Positions 6,743 through 14,751 of a DNA stretch of 14,777 nucleotides are shown piece by piece (the stretch's first letter is position 1; each line of letters starts with the position of its first letter). The DNA lies in assembly GCA_037139195.1 (NCBI GenBank), contig JBAXGW010000086.1:1-14777 (forward strand), in the 5' to 3' direction. Both the position numbers and the translations under genes were made by a program. The stretch is from JBAXGW01 sp037139195. Lineage in GTDB: Bacteria > Bacteroidota > Bacteroidia > Bacteroidales > JAHJDW01. A model generated the notes under the pieces. That model was given only the letters and a program-made list of their open reading frames with translations. It had not been told where the DNA came from and did no database searches.

Positions 6743-8314
6743 TTATTTGTTTTTGTATGAGCTTTCTACAAGTAATATTGCATTATAAAGGTTAACAATT
6801 CCACCAGAGACTGATAATGCTGAAAAATCTTTTTTATCAGTTGTTCTACCTGGCAATTCAACCATTTTTGTCTTTGGGATATAAACCGATTTCAAAATTA
6901 TCTCTTTTAATTGTTTCGCCGACAAATACGGGTAATACGATTTCAAAACGGCAGCTATTCCAGCAACCACGGGAGAAGCAACGCTTGTGCCACTTACTAA
7001 ATCATATTTATTGTTTAAATTGATATTTAATAGCTCAACTCCTGGAGCAAATACATCTACCGATTTTTTACCGTAGTTTGAAAAACTCGCAACTAAATAT
7101 TCATTGTCTTTATTGCTGCTGGCCCCCACTGTAATCCAGTTGTTTGGAATTTTGCCATTTAAAAATACTCCTGTTGGATAATGCGGTATTGAATCGTTGT
7201 TTGTGCCATTATTCCCAGCAGCATGAACTATTAATACGCCAGCATTTTCTGCTTCAATCATTGCTTGGTCTACAAATTCGGCTTGTGGCGAAAATCTTTT
7301 GCCAAAACTGCAATTAATAATACTTGCGCCATTTCTAACAGCATAGCGATATGCTAGGGCAATGTCTTTATCACGCTCATCACCATTGGGCACAATTCGA
7401 AGAATCATAAATTTAACACATCTAGCAACGCCAGTAGCTCCTATTCCATTATCTAGAGCACCAACTACACCAGCTACACCTGTTCCATGTGAAGGGCCAC
7501 AGGCATTTACCATATTGTTGCCATAAATAGAATCACTGATATCATTGGGTTTGTCGCCAACCATTTCTGCACGAGCACTAAAATTAGGGTTTAATCGTGT
7601 TTCTATATCTCGTTTTGTATCAGCCACCAGCTTTTCAATTTTAGCTTTAGTAAGTTTATCGGCATAAATCAAAAGCATAAATTCCTTTGCTTTTTTAAGT
7701 TCTTTATGGCGTTTTTTTATTTTTTTAACCTCCGCTTCAGTATAATCGGGCTTTTTGAAAAACTCTGTTAGAATTTTATCGCAAGCAATATAGTTTTCAA
7801 GAATAAATTCATAAAGAGCTAAATTTTCTGTTTTAGTTCTGAAATCATTAGTATAATTTTCTTTTGCCAAAAGATAATTTTTGTATTCTTCTTTTTCAGA
7901 AGCATTAATTTCATTGATACTTTTAGATTCGTATTTATTTTTTAGCTGAAAATAATAGCGGGTTACTTCTGTTGTTTCTTGCTTTAAGTTTTTTCCTTCA
8001 GCATTGCCTAGGAAATTCCAGCCGTTAATATCATCAATATACCCATTTTTATCATCGTCAATTCCGTTATTAGGAATTTCCTTTTTGTTTACCCAAATTA
8101 AACCTTTCAAATCCTCATGATTAATATCGGTTCCGTTGTCAATAATAGCAACAATAACGGTATCAGGAGTTTTGTTTTTCAGGAGTTCATAAGCTTTGTA
8201 TGTGCTAATTCCTAAAACTCCGTCATCTTTAGGATCTTGGTGCTGCCATTCTGCTTTATTTTGAGCAAATGAAATGAATGGATAAAGTAATATTAAATAA
8301 AATATATTCTTCAT
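6743..8314 (-). CDS. Secreted subtilisin-like serine protease (S8 family)
   Basis: A 523-residue subtilase with an intact triad: Asp59 in AIIDNGTD, His276 in GPSHGTGVAG and Ser444 in SGTSVASP. The oxyanion Asn is in AAGNNG (Asn368). An N-terminal hydrophobic stretch ending FISFAQ (about 1-18) looks like a Sec signal peptide, so it should act in the periplasm or outside the cell. NNGIDDDKNGYIDDINGWNF at 82-101 resembles a calcium-binding loop. A charged, helical insertion of about 150 residues (roughly 110-260) separates Asp and His; similar insertions occur in Bacteroidota S8 proteases. There is no obvious propeptide beyond a short region and no C-terminal type IX sorting domain. It starts 8 bases after the histidine kinase stop, which suggests co-expression. 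Confidence 0.92.
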   Translation of the reverse strand: MKNIFYLILLYPFISFAQNKAEWQHQDPKDDGVLGISTYKAYELLKNKTPDTVIVAIIDNGTDINHEDLKGLIWVNKKEIPNNGIDDDKNGYIDDINGWNFLGNAEGKNLKQETTEVTRYYFQLKNKYESKSINEINASEKEEYKNYLLAKENYTNDFRTKTENLALYEFILENYIACDKILTEFFKKPDYTEAEVKKIKKRHKELKKAKEFMLLIYADKLTKAKIEKLVADTKRDIETRLNPNFSARAEMVGDKPNDISDSIYGNNMVNACGPSHGTGVAGVVGALDNGIGATGVARCVKFMILRIVPNGDERDKDIALAYRYAVRNGASIINCSFGKRFSPQAEFVDQAMIEAENAGVLIVHAAGNNGTNNDSIPHYPTGVFLNGKIPNNWITVGASSNKDNEYLVASFSNYGKKSVDVFAPGVELLNINLNNKYDLVSGTSVASPVVAGIAAVLKSYYPYLSAKQLKEIILKSVYIPKTKMVELPGRTTDKKDFSALSVSGGIVNLYNAILLVESSYKNK

Positions 8315-8322
8315 AAAGGATT

Positions 8323-9684
8323 TTAAAACTTCAAAGTAAACCGTGTCTCAAGTCCTGGATTTGAGCGTGCAGAAATAGAGCCTTTGTGCATAAACATTAT
8401 CTGTCGTGATAAGCTTAAGCCAATACCTGAGCCATCTTTTTTTGATGTGAAGAATGGAATGAATATCTTTTCCATCAAATCGGGTTTTATCCCTTTTCCA
8501 TTATCAACAACATGAATAAATATTTTGCCATTGATATCTTCTGCCATTAAGTATATTATAGGGTTTTCAATTCCTTCATTTGCGTGAATAGCATTTATCA
8601 CCAAATTTATTAGTACTTGCTCAATTAAATCGGGGTCGGCAAGCAGCATAAGTTTGGGCGGTAGCACTTGCATTTCGAACTTTATATTGAGCTCCTTAAT
8701 TCTGTTTTTCTGCAAATCATACACTCGCTCAAAAACCTCAGAAATATAGAAATGCTTAAAATTTGCTTTAGGAATTCTGGTTAAATTACGATAAATATCT
8801 ACAAAATTAAGCAATCCCTTACTTCTTCGTTCTATCGTTGCAAGTGCACTTTGGATATTATCAATTGTTTCGTCATCTATTTGCTTTATATCAAGAGCTT
8901 TCCCATCTTCGTCGGTAATCATTTCCTTAACAGTTGAAGCAAGCGATGATATGGGCGTAATGGAATTCATTATTTCATGGGTTAAAACGCGAGTAAGTTT
9001 TTGCCACGATTCCATTTCTTTTTCCTCTAATTCGTAATGGATATTTTGCAAACTGACTAATTTGTAATGTTCGCCACGCATTTTAAACTCGGTAGCATAA
9101 ATAGAAAGCTGTAAAAGTTCGTTATCTAAGGTAATTTTTATTAGTTCGTTTTGATCGCTTTGAATAGAAAGTAATGCATTTGTCAACTGTTCATCAATTG
9201 TATATAAATCTTTTATATTTTTGATAGTTCCTATTTTCAGCATTTTTCTAAAAGTATTATTTGCCAAATCAATACAGCCATCGGATTGAAATACAATAAT
9301 GCCCATTCGTACATGCTGAACAACGGTTTGCAAATAATTAAAATGCTCTTCTTTGGCTTTTCTTGTTTTTCTAAATTCATTAATAACTTCATTAAAAGCC
9401 TTGTTAAGCTCGTCGAAGCTCTTGCCTTTATGCGATGGAGAAAACGAAGCAGTAAAATCGGAATAACGTATAGATTCGAGGAACTGCGACACTTTAATAT
9501 TTGTCTTTTCAACGTAGTTAATCAAAGAAAAGATTTGTGCAATTAATATTACAGCAACAATGGCTGTTGTAACTATATAAGCGGTGTGTTCTAACAACAA
9601 TATTAATAAAAATACGGTACAAGTGATTAGCAACACACGCAGTGTGCAGACAAATCTAAATTTACTAAAGATCATATTTTTCAA
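8323..9684 (-). CDS. Sensor histidine kinase with PAS-like region
   Basis: The 453 residues begin with two membrane helices (about 14-32 and 35-56) joined by only a few residues, so there is almost no periplasmic sensor. A linker (57-110) and a PAS-like region (about 115-215, with GIIVFQSDGCIDLANNTF) follow. The H-box LTRVLTHEIMNSITP carries His236. The ATPase domain shows the N-box LINLVINAIHAN, the G1 box VVDNGKG (Asp394), FIPFFTSK and the G2 box GSGIGLS. This is the NtrB-like type of kinase that pairs with sigma54 activators. It overlaps the 3' end of the regulator gene by 20 bases, so the two are almost certainly translationally coupled partners. A second Met at residue 4 is an alternative start. 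The signal is unknown; the layout points to a cytoplasmic or membrane cue. Confidence 0.95.
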   Translation of the reverse strand: MKNMIFSKFRFVCTLRVLLITCTVFLLILLLEHTAYIVTTAIVAVILIAQIFSLINYVEKTNIKVSQFLESIRYSDFTASFSPSHKGKSFDELNKAFNEVINEFRKTRKAKEEHFNYLQTVVQHVRMGIIVFQSDGCIDLANNTFRKMLKIGTIKNIKDLYTIDEQLTNALLSIQSDQNELIKITLDNELLQLSIYATEFKMRGEHYKLVSLQNIHYELEEKEMESWQKLTRVLTHEIMNSITPISSLASTVKEMITDEDGKALDIKQIDDETIDNIQSALATIERRSKGLLNFVDIYRNLTRIPKANFKHFYISEVFERVYDLQKNRIKELNIKFEMQVLPPKLMLLADPDLIEQVLINLVINAIHANEGIENPIIYLMAEDINGKIFIHVVDNGKGIKPDLMEKIFIPFFTSKKDGSGIGLSLSRQIMFMHKGSISARSNPGLETRFTLKF

Positions 9685-11038
9685 TTCTTCTGTACAACGA
9701 CGCCCTTGTTAATCCAAGTTCTTTGGCTGCTTTGCTAATATTGCCACCATGTTTTTCAATCACTTTTCGTATCAATCCTCTTTCTACATCAGTAATATTA
9801 GTTGCATTTTCATCTTCAATTTCTGTTTGTTCGGTCTGATTCATAAAGAAATCCGTAGGCTGCAATACATCCGAATCGCTCATAATAACTGCTCTTTCGA
9901 TAGAATGTTGTAATTCTCTAATATTACCAGGCCAACTGTGTTTTTCTATACGTCGCATGGTGCTTTCGTTCAGGCGTTTTAAAGGAAATTTATATTTTTT
10001 GCAATACACTTCTAAAAAATGGTTTGCTAAAAGCGGAATATCTTCAATACGTTCGCGCAAAGGAGGCAGATGAAGCTCCACCGTATTTATCCTGTACAAT
10101 AAATCTTGACGGAATTTTTGTTGAGTAACCATTTCGTACAATGGCATATTGGTAGCGCAAATTAATCGGATATCAACCGATATTTCTTTGCTGGAACCCA
10201 AACGAGTAACCTTCCTGCTTTGAAGAACGGATAACAGCTTAGATTGAAGGTTAACTGTTAAATTTCCAATTTCATCTAAAAACAAACTTCCATTATTAGC
10301 AACTTCAAAGCGACCAGCGCGATCTTCTTTAGCATCGGTAAATGCACCTTTTTTGTACCCAAACAATTCGCTTTCGAACAGACTTTCGGTTATTGCACCT
10401 AAGTCAACATTAACGAATATTTCGCTATTTCGAGGCGAAGCACGATGGATTGCACGGGCAATTAACTCTTTCCCTGTTCCGTTTTCACCTAAAATTAGGA
10501 TGTTTGCATCGGTTCTACCTACCTTTTCAACAGTAGCCATTACCTTTTGCATTGCAGGAGAGTTTCCTATTAGCGTAGTAAATTGTTGATCGCTATCAAG
10601 AATTAATAGTTTTTGCTTATTACGTAGGTTTTCGTTTTCTACTTTCGTGAATTTATGTTGAATTGCAGTAGTAAGCGTAGCTAAAAGTTTTTTGTTATCC
10701 CATGGTTTAAGGATAAAATTAGTAGCACCTTCTTTAATTGCCTGAACCGCAAGTTCTATGTCGCCATAAGCAGTCATAAGAATAATAACAGCAGTTGGGT
10801 CAATTTCTAAAATTTTATTTAACCAAAAAAAACCTTCTTTGCCACTGGTAGCATCGATGGTAAAGTTCATATCTAGAAAAATTACATCGTAGTTTTCGGT
10901 TTTTACTAATGATGAAATTTTTTCGGGATTTGTTTCTGTATGAATGGTTTTGACATGTTGTCGTAAGAACATTTTTGCTGCCAATAACACATCTTCATCA
11001 TCATCAACCAGCAATATTTTTGCATCAACTTTTTCCAT
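9665..11038 (-). CDS. NtrC-family response regulator (receiver, sigma54 AAA+, Fis-type HTH)
   Basis: A 457-residue sigma54-dependent activator. The receiver domain (about 6-125) has the acidic pocket DDDED at 12-16, phospho-acceptor Asp56, Thr89 and Lys111 (LKPWD). The AAA+ domain has Walker A GENGTGKE at 184-191, Walker B FLDEIG at 253-258, and the sigma54-contact loop at 231-236 reading GAFTDA instead of GAFTGA. Arginine-rich sensor segments (LLYRIN, LPPLRER, WPGNIRELQ) are all present. A Fis-type helix-turn-helix (NISKAAKELGLTRASLYRRI) ends the protein. It is the first gene of the unit with the kinase, protease and membrane protein. The ATG at 11036-11038 gives the usual N-terminus. Confidence 0.96.
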   Translation of the reverse strand: MEKVDAKILLVDDDEDVLLAAKMFLRQHVKTIHTETNPEKISSLVKTENYDVIFLDMNFTIDATSGKEGFFWLNKILEIDPTAVIILMTAYGDIELAVQAIKEGATNFILKPWDNKKLLATLTTAIQHKFTKVENENLRNKQKLLILDSDQQFTTLIGNSPAMQKVMATVEKVGRTDANILILGENGTGKELIARAIHRASPRNSEIFVNVDLGAITESLFESELFGYKKGAFTDAKEDRAGRFEVANNGSLFLDEIGNLTVNLQSKLLSVLQSRKVTRLGSSKEISVDIRLICATNMPLYEMVTQQKFRQDLLYRINTVELHLPPLRERIEDIPLLANHFLEVYCKKYKFPLKRLNESTMRRIEKHSWPGNIRELQHSIERAVIMSDSDVLQPTDFFMNQTEQTEIEDENATNITDVERGLIRKVIEKHGGNISKAAKELGLTRASLYRRIEKYDL

Positions 11039-11313
11039 TGTTCAATATTTTTTATAAAAATAATAATAATATTTTAAAAGTGTTCTATTTCGGACAATAA
11101 TTTAAGTGTTATTTAACATTTATATCAATGTGTAAGTCACTAATAAACGTAATATTTACAATAGCATTTTATGATTTTATCAATAAATAGATTTTTTCAC
11201 CATGGCAAAATGTGCTTAGGGTAAAATATCATCAAATTTATCGACTTTTTAAGAGAGGAGCTATAAAAACAATTTAGTTTTAACTGATTATCAGGAAAGA
11301 AGTAAAATAAAAA
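11039..11313. other. AT-rich gap upstream of the two-component unit
   Basis: This 275-base spacer holds no gene I can support. On the minus strand there is one TAAATTTG (11233-11240) that fits the -7 consensus, but no TTTG at the right distance. I see no GG-N10-GC sigma54 signature facing the regulator. A small palindrome (CTGATTATCAG, 11284-11294) lies 20 bases after nspC and lacks a clear T run. Confidence 0.5.
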
Positions 11314-12465
11314 TTATGAAAGCTTGCTCTTATACTCTTCAAATCCAAATTTTTTCAAAAGGATAAACTCGTCTTCTTCAGACCAAATGCCAATTGAAGG
11401 ATGTTTTACGCCATTAAAGAAAGTGGTTTTAACCATGGTGTAATGAATCATGTCTTCAAATACAATTCTATCGCCAATTTTCAATTCTTTTTCGAAAGAA
11501 TAATCACCCATTCCCATATAATCGCCTGCTAAGCAAGAAGCTCCGCCCATTCGGTAAATGGTTTTTCTATCTTGCGCATCTGTTGCTCCAATAATTGTAG
11601 GCTTGTATGGCATTTCCAAACAATCGGGCATGTGGTCGGCAAAGGAAATATCAAGCATAGCTACGTTAATTCCTTTATTTTCGACAATATCTAAAACCGT
11701 AGATACCAAAAATCCTGTTTGCCAGCCAACTGCTTCGCCTGGTTCTAAAATAACATCTTCTAAATTGGGGTATCTACTTCTAAAATCTTTCAATAGATTT
11801 ATCAAATGGTCAACATCATAACCTTTGCGTGTAATATGGTGTCCGCCACCCATGTTTAGCCATTTAGCTTGTTTAATCAAATGCGAAAAACGTTTTTCAA
11901 CTTCAACAAGAGTTCTTTCTAGTACATACGAATCATTTTCGCATAAAACATGAAAATGAATGCCTTCAATTCCATCTGGGAGCGTATCGCCAATTTGGTC
12001 GGCTAAAACTCCTAAACGTGAGCCAGCTACAGTTGGATTATAAAGGTCGGTTTCAATTTCAGAATACTCTGGATTTACTCTAATTCCGCAACTAATGGGC
12101 TTCATGAAGTTCTTCACTTCATCTTTATACTGATTCCATTGATTAAGCGAGTTGAAAGTAATATGACTACTATATGACATAATTCCTTCAAATTCGGATG
12201 GTATATAAGCTGGGCAATACGTGTGAGCTTCGCAACCCATTTCTTCAAATATTAGTTTGGCTTCATTTAGCGAACTTGCAGTTGCTCCACATAAATACTG
12301 ACGAACAGTTGGAAATGTAGACCACATAGAATAGCCTTTCAAAGCGCATATTATGCTAACATTAGCCTCTTTTTGAACAAGGTTAAGGATTTCTAAATTT
12401 ATTTTCAAGGATTGTTCGTCTAAAACAAAACAAGGAGAAGGTATTTGGTTGAAATTTATTGCCAT
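11314..12465 (-). CDS. nspC: Carboxynorspermidine/carboxyspermidine decarboxylase
   Basis: A PLP-dependent, alanine-racemase-fold decarboxylase that removes CO2 from carboxyspermidine (or carboxynorspermidine) to give spermidine (or norspermidine). The PLP lysine is Lys43 in ICALKGYS. HFHVLCEND near 170-178, the phosphate-binding GGGHHIT at 206-212, EPGEA at 241-245, DISFADHMPDCLEMPY near 272-287 and the active-site Cys311 in GASCLAGD are characteristic of NspC rather than of lysine or arginine decarboxylases. At 383 residues it is close to the family norm of about 370-380. It is the second gene of the pair with the dehydrogenase, which makes its substrate. The 118-base gap upstream is filled by a heptamer repeat array. 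Whether it serves spermidine or norspermidine cannot be read from sequence; in Bacteroidota spermidine is usual. Confidence 0.95.
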   Translation of the reverse strand: MAINFNQIPSPCFVLDEQSLKINLEILNLVQKEANVSIICALKGYSMWSTFPTVRQYLCGATASSLNEAKLIFEEMGCEAHTYCPAYIPSEFEGIMSYSSHITFNSLNQWNQYKDEVKNFMKPISCGIRVNPEYSEIETDLYNPTVAGSRLGVLADQIGDTLPDGIEGIHFHVLCENDSYVLERTLVEVEKRFSHLIKQAKWLNMGGGHHITRKGYDVDHLINLLKDFRSRYPNLEDVILEPGEAVGWQTGFLVSTVLDIVENKGINVAMLDISFADHMPDCLEMPYKPTIIGATDAQDRKTIYRMGGASCLAGDYMGMGDYSFEKELKIGDRIVFEDMIHYTMVKTTFFNGVKHPSIGIWSEEDEFILLKKFGFEEYKSKLS

Positions 12466-12470
12466 TTTTT

Positions 12471-12582
12471 GTGAGTAGTGATTGGTGAGTAGTGATTTGA
12501 AAGTAGTATAAGGAAAAGGTTCAAGGTGCAGGGTAGAATTACCTGAAAGCCTTGAACCTTATACCGTTTGCCTTGTGCCGTT
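12471..12582. repeat. Heptamer-periodic repeat array between the two polyamine genes
   Basis: The spacer divides into 16 consecutive 7-base units. It opens with GTGAGTAGTGATTG, repeated at once as 12485-12498 with one change, and ends with units such as TACCGTT, TGCCTTG and TGCCGTT on the plus strand. It occupies almost the whole gap, from 6 bases beyond the decarboxylase start to 1 base before the dehydrogenase stop. Perfect 11-base inverted arms (12516-12526 and 12550-12560) lie inside it. Confidence 0.75.
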
Positions 12583-12583
12583 T

Positions 12584-13783
12584 TTATAGTTCTACTGGAA
12601 GTGCTTTGTCAATTTCTTCGTGCCAAGGCAATCCGTAGATATTTAATTTTTCCATAAATGGATCTGGGTTGAATTCTTCAACGTTGAAAACGCCTTTTCC
12701 TTCCCATTTGCCAGTTAGCAACATCATAGCGCCTATCATTGCAGGAACTCCAGTTGTGTATGATACCGCTTGAGCCTTAATTTCTTTATAAGTTTCTGCA
12801 TGATCGCAATTGTTCCATACGTAGTAAGTGCGTTCTTTGCCGTCTTTAATTCCACGAATCTGACAGCCAATAGATGTTTGTCCGTGGTAATTATCGCCTA
12901 ACGACGATGGTTCTGGGAGCAAGGCTTTTAAAAACTCCAATGGTATAATATCTCTACCCTGGAATTTAATTGGCAAAATACCAGTCATTCCAACATTTTG
13001 AAGAACCGTTAAATGCGTAATATATTGTTGTCCGAAAGTCATCCAAAAACGAGCTCTTTTTAGAGTTGGGAAATTTTTTGTTAATGACTCTAACTCTTCG
13101 TGGTAAAGAACATACGATTCTTTTGGTCCAATTCCAGGATAATTGATTGGTTTGTGAATTTCTAATGGTTGAGTTTCTATCCATTTTCCATTTTCCCAAT
13201 AACGTCCGTTTTGCGAAATTTCGCGAATATTAATTTCTGGGTTAAAGTTAGTTGCAAACGCTTTACCATGGTCACCAGCATTACAGTCAACAATATCCAA
13301 ATAATGGATTTCATCGAAATAATGTTTTTTAGCATAAGCAGTAAAAATGCTAGTTACGCCTGGGTCGAAACCGCAACCTAAAAGAGCTATTAATCCAGCT
13401 TCTTTAAATCTTTCTTGATAAGCCCATTGCCAGCTATATTCAAATTTAGCAACGTCTTTTGGTTCGTAGTTGGCAGTATCCATATAATTGGTGCGTGTTT
13501 CCAAGCAAGCATCCATAATTGCCAAATCTTGGTAAGGTAGTGCTACGTTTATAACCAATTCTGGTTTAAATTGATTGATTAATGCTACGGTTTCACTAAC
13601 ATTATCAGCATCTAATTGAGCAGTTTGAACTCTGTTGCCACCAATTTGAGCTGCTATTGCATCGCATTTAGATTTGGTGCGACTAGCCAACATAATTTCG
13701 CTAAAAACTTCGGGTACAGATGCACATTTGTGAGCAACAACGCCACCAACGCCACCAGCTCCAATAATTAATACTTTTGCCAT
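12584..13783 (-). CDS. Carboxynorspermidine/carboxyspermidine dehydrogenase (saccharopine dehydrogenase family)
   Basis: Joins aspartate-semialdehyde to a diamine (putrescine or diaminopropane) by NADPH-dependent reductive condensation, giving the carboxylated triamine. The N-terminus has a Rossmann fold with the loop GAGGVGG at 8-14. NVALPYQDLAIMDACL near 79-94 and GCGFDPGVTSIF near 157-168 are typical of the saccharopine-dehydrogenase-like family, and the C-terminal half carries VWNNCDHAETY and TTGVPAMIGAMML. The 399-residue length fits. A lysine-pathway saccharopine dehydrogenase is the alternative, but the next gene is the matching decarboxylase, so the polyamine role is much more likely. 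It is first in the operon and has its own promoter. Confidence 0.93.
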   Translation of the reverse strand: MAKVLIIGAGGVGGVVAHKCASVPEVFSEIMLASRTKSKCDAIAAQIGGNRVQTAQLDADNVSETVALINQFKPELVINVALPYQDLAIMDACLETRTNYMDTANYEPKDVAKFEYSWQWAYQERFKEAGLIALLGCGFDPGVTSIFTAYAKKHYFDEIHYLDIVDCNAGDHGKAFATNFNPEINIREISQNGRYWENGKWIETQPLEIHKPINYPGIGPKESYVLYHEELESLTKNFPTLKRARFWMTFGQQYITHLTVLQNVGMTGILPIKFQGRDIIPLEFLKALLPEPSSLGDNYHGQTSIGCQIRGIKDGKERTYYVWNNCDHAETYKEIKAQAVSYTTGVPAMIGAMMLLTGKWEGKGVFNVEEFNPDPFMEKLNIYGLPWHEEIDKALPVEL

Positions 13784-13818
13784 ATTATATATAATTTTAT
13801 TATTTCTTTTTGACTACG

Positions 13819-13850
13819 CAAACCTACAAGAATTTTAGCTAATTCGCAAA
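13819..13850 (-). promoter_or_regulatory. Bacteroidota-type promoter for the polyamine operon
   Basis: On the minus strand TTTG (13847-13850) is followed after 20 bases by TAGGTTTG (13819-13826), matching TAnnTTTG. It lies 36 bases before the dehydrogenase start and has almost the same geometry as the rpsO, purE and metX promoters. Confidence 0.7.
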
Positions 13851-13859
13851 TTGGGGGAG

Positions 13860-13913
13860 AAAAAATCATTATTCAAATATTTATGGGTTTTTTAGATTAT
13901 TGATTTGAATAAT
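13860..13913 (-). terminator. Probable terminator of the NG-repeat gene
   Basis: Perfect 11-base arms (13868-13878 and 13903-13913) flank a 24-base loop, followed on the minus strand by GATTTTTT (T run 13860-13865). It lies about 90 bases after the repeat-protein stop and just ahead of the polyamine promoter. The stem is AT-rich and the loop is long, so it may be weak. Confidence 0.45.
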
Positions 13914-13999
13914 TTGCTTTTCAAAATCTGCGGCGGAAAAATTCGATTTTAAATGGGTTGTATGGAATTTTAAATAAAAAAAAGCGAAGAAAATATTAA

Positions 14000-14719
14000 T
14001 TAATCTGAACCATATATTTCTAGTTTTCTCTCATTTTTAAAATTTACAATTGGCAAAATTCGAGCCCATTTTTTATTGTTTGCCCTAATATTTATAATGC
14101 CTATTTGAAATTTTGCATTTCTACTCCAATTAAAAATACCTATTTGGATCTTTGGATTCCAACAACTGTTTATAAATCCCAATTGATAGGTCCTATCTGT
14201 TATTTTATTAATGTTATCAAGATATTCATTTCCATCACCCGCTATGTTTATAAGACCAACTTGATACCCTTTATCTGAAAAGTTTAATGCTCCAACTTGC
14301 AATCCTCTATTATTACAACTATTAATAAATCCTGCCTGTAAACCATTTACATCAGTCAAGCAAAAATTGAAAACTCCTATTTGAACTCCATTTATGATGC
14401 TCTCTGAATTGTAATTCTTATTGAAAAACCCTAATTGCAAGCCATTAATTCTTTCATCGTAATTTAATAATGAAAGAGAACATCCATTTATTCTTATATC
14501 TCTAGAAAAAAACAAAGCTATTTTTAATCCATTTATTCTGTAATATTCATTAAAAAAGCTTAAAGCTAAACCATTAACATATGTGTCACCTATAGTTCTA
14601 GAATATAATATTGGACAGAATTGAATCCCATTTGTTTTCAAATAAGAGTAATTATGAGAATTATCCCAAATTGAAAATAATATACCGTTTGTTTTAAGAG
14701 TGTCTGAATTTTTTGTCAA
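14000..14719 (-). CDS. NGxQxGxxN repeat protein, probably 5'-truncated
   Basis: The protein is made almost wholly of about a dozen units of 17-21 residues carrying a motif like NGLQLGFFN, for example INGVQIGVFNF, VNGLQAGFINS and YQVGLINIAG. Such units occur in surface or outer-membrane-associated repeat proteins of the LA_2272 type; assignment is by motif only and the function is unknown. Family members normally have a signal peptide before the first repeat. Here the only start available in the open frame is a TTG at 14717-14719, with no signal peptide. Reading the frame further upstream gives GDTQLNLL, then a TAA at 14741-14743, then ATG AGC. The 5' end therefore looks displaced or broken, at the 27-base repeat that recurs at 22-48. 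It could be a pseudogene or expressed from the ATG by readthrough, but neither is shown. Confidence 0.6.
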   Translation of the reverse strand: MTKNSDTLKTNGILFSIWDNSHNYSYLKTNGIQFCPILYSRTIGDTYVNGLALSFFNEYYRINGLKIALFFSRDIRINGCSLSLLNYDERINGLQLGFFNKNYNSESIINGVQIGVFNFCLTDVNGLQAGFINSCNNRGLQVGALNFSDKGYQVGLINIAGDGNEYLDNINKITDRTYQLGFINSCWNPKIQIGIFNWSRNAKFQIGIINIRANNKKWARILPIVNFKNERKLEIYGSD

Positions 14720-14724
14720 TAGAT

Positions 14725-14751
14725 TTAACTGGGTATCCCCTTAGCTCATCT
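14725..14751 (-). repeat. Right copy of the 27-base inverted repeat
   Basis: It matches 22-48 in inverted orientation at 25 of 27 positions, with an exact 18-base core at 14725-14742. On the minus strand it reads ATG AGC TAA GGG GAT, so the Lys codon of the left copy is replaced by a stop. Next to it, ATCCCCT (14735-14741) and AGGGGAT (14770-14776) form a further short inverted pair. Confidence 0.75.

Noticed and set aside
11203..11215. TGGCA...GC resembling a sigma54 promoter on the plus strand.
   Set aside because: GG and GC are separated by 8 bases instead of 10, and it faces away from the minus-strand regulator gene it would need to serve.
11284..11294. Palindrome CTGATTATCAG after nspC as a terminator.
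   Set aside because: The stem is only 5 bp and no T run follows directly on the minus strand.
22..14751. The whole window as a composite transposon bounded by the 27-base repeats.
   Set aside because: There is no transposase or integrase, the content is core metabolism and ribosomal genes, and the repeats look like gene-start sequence rather than insertion-sequence ends.
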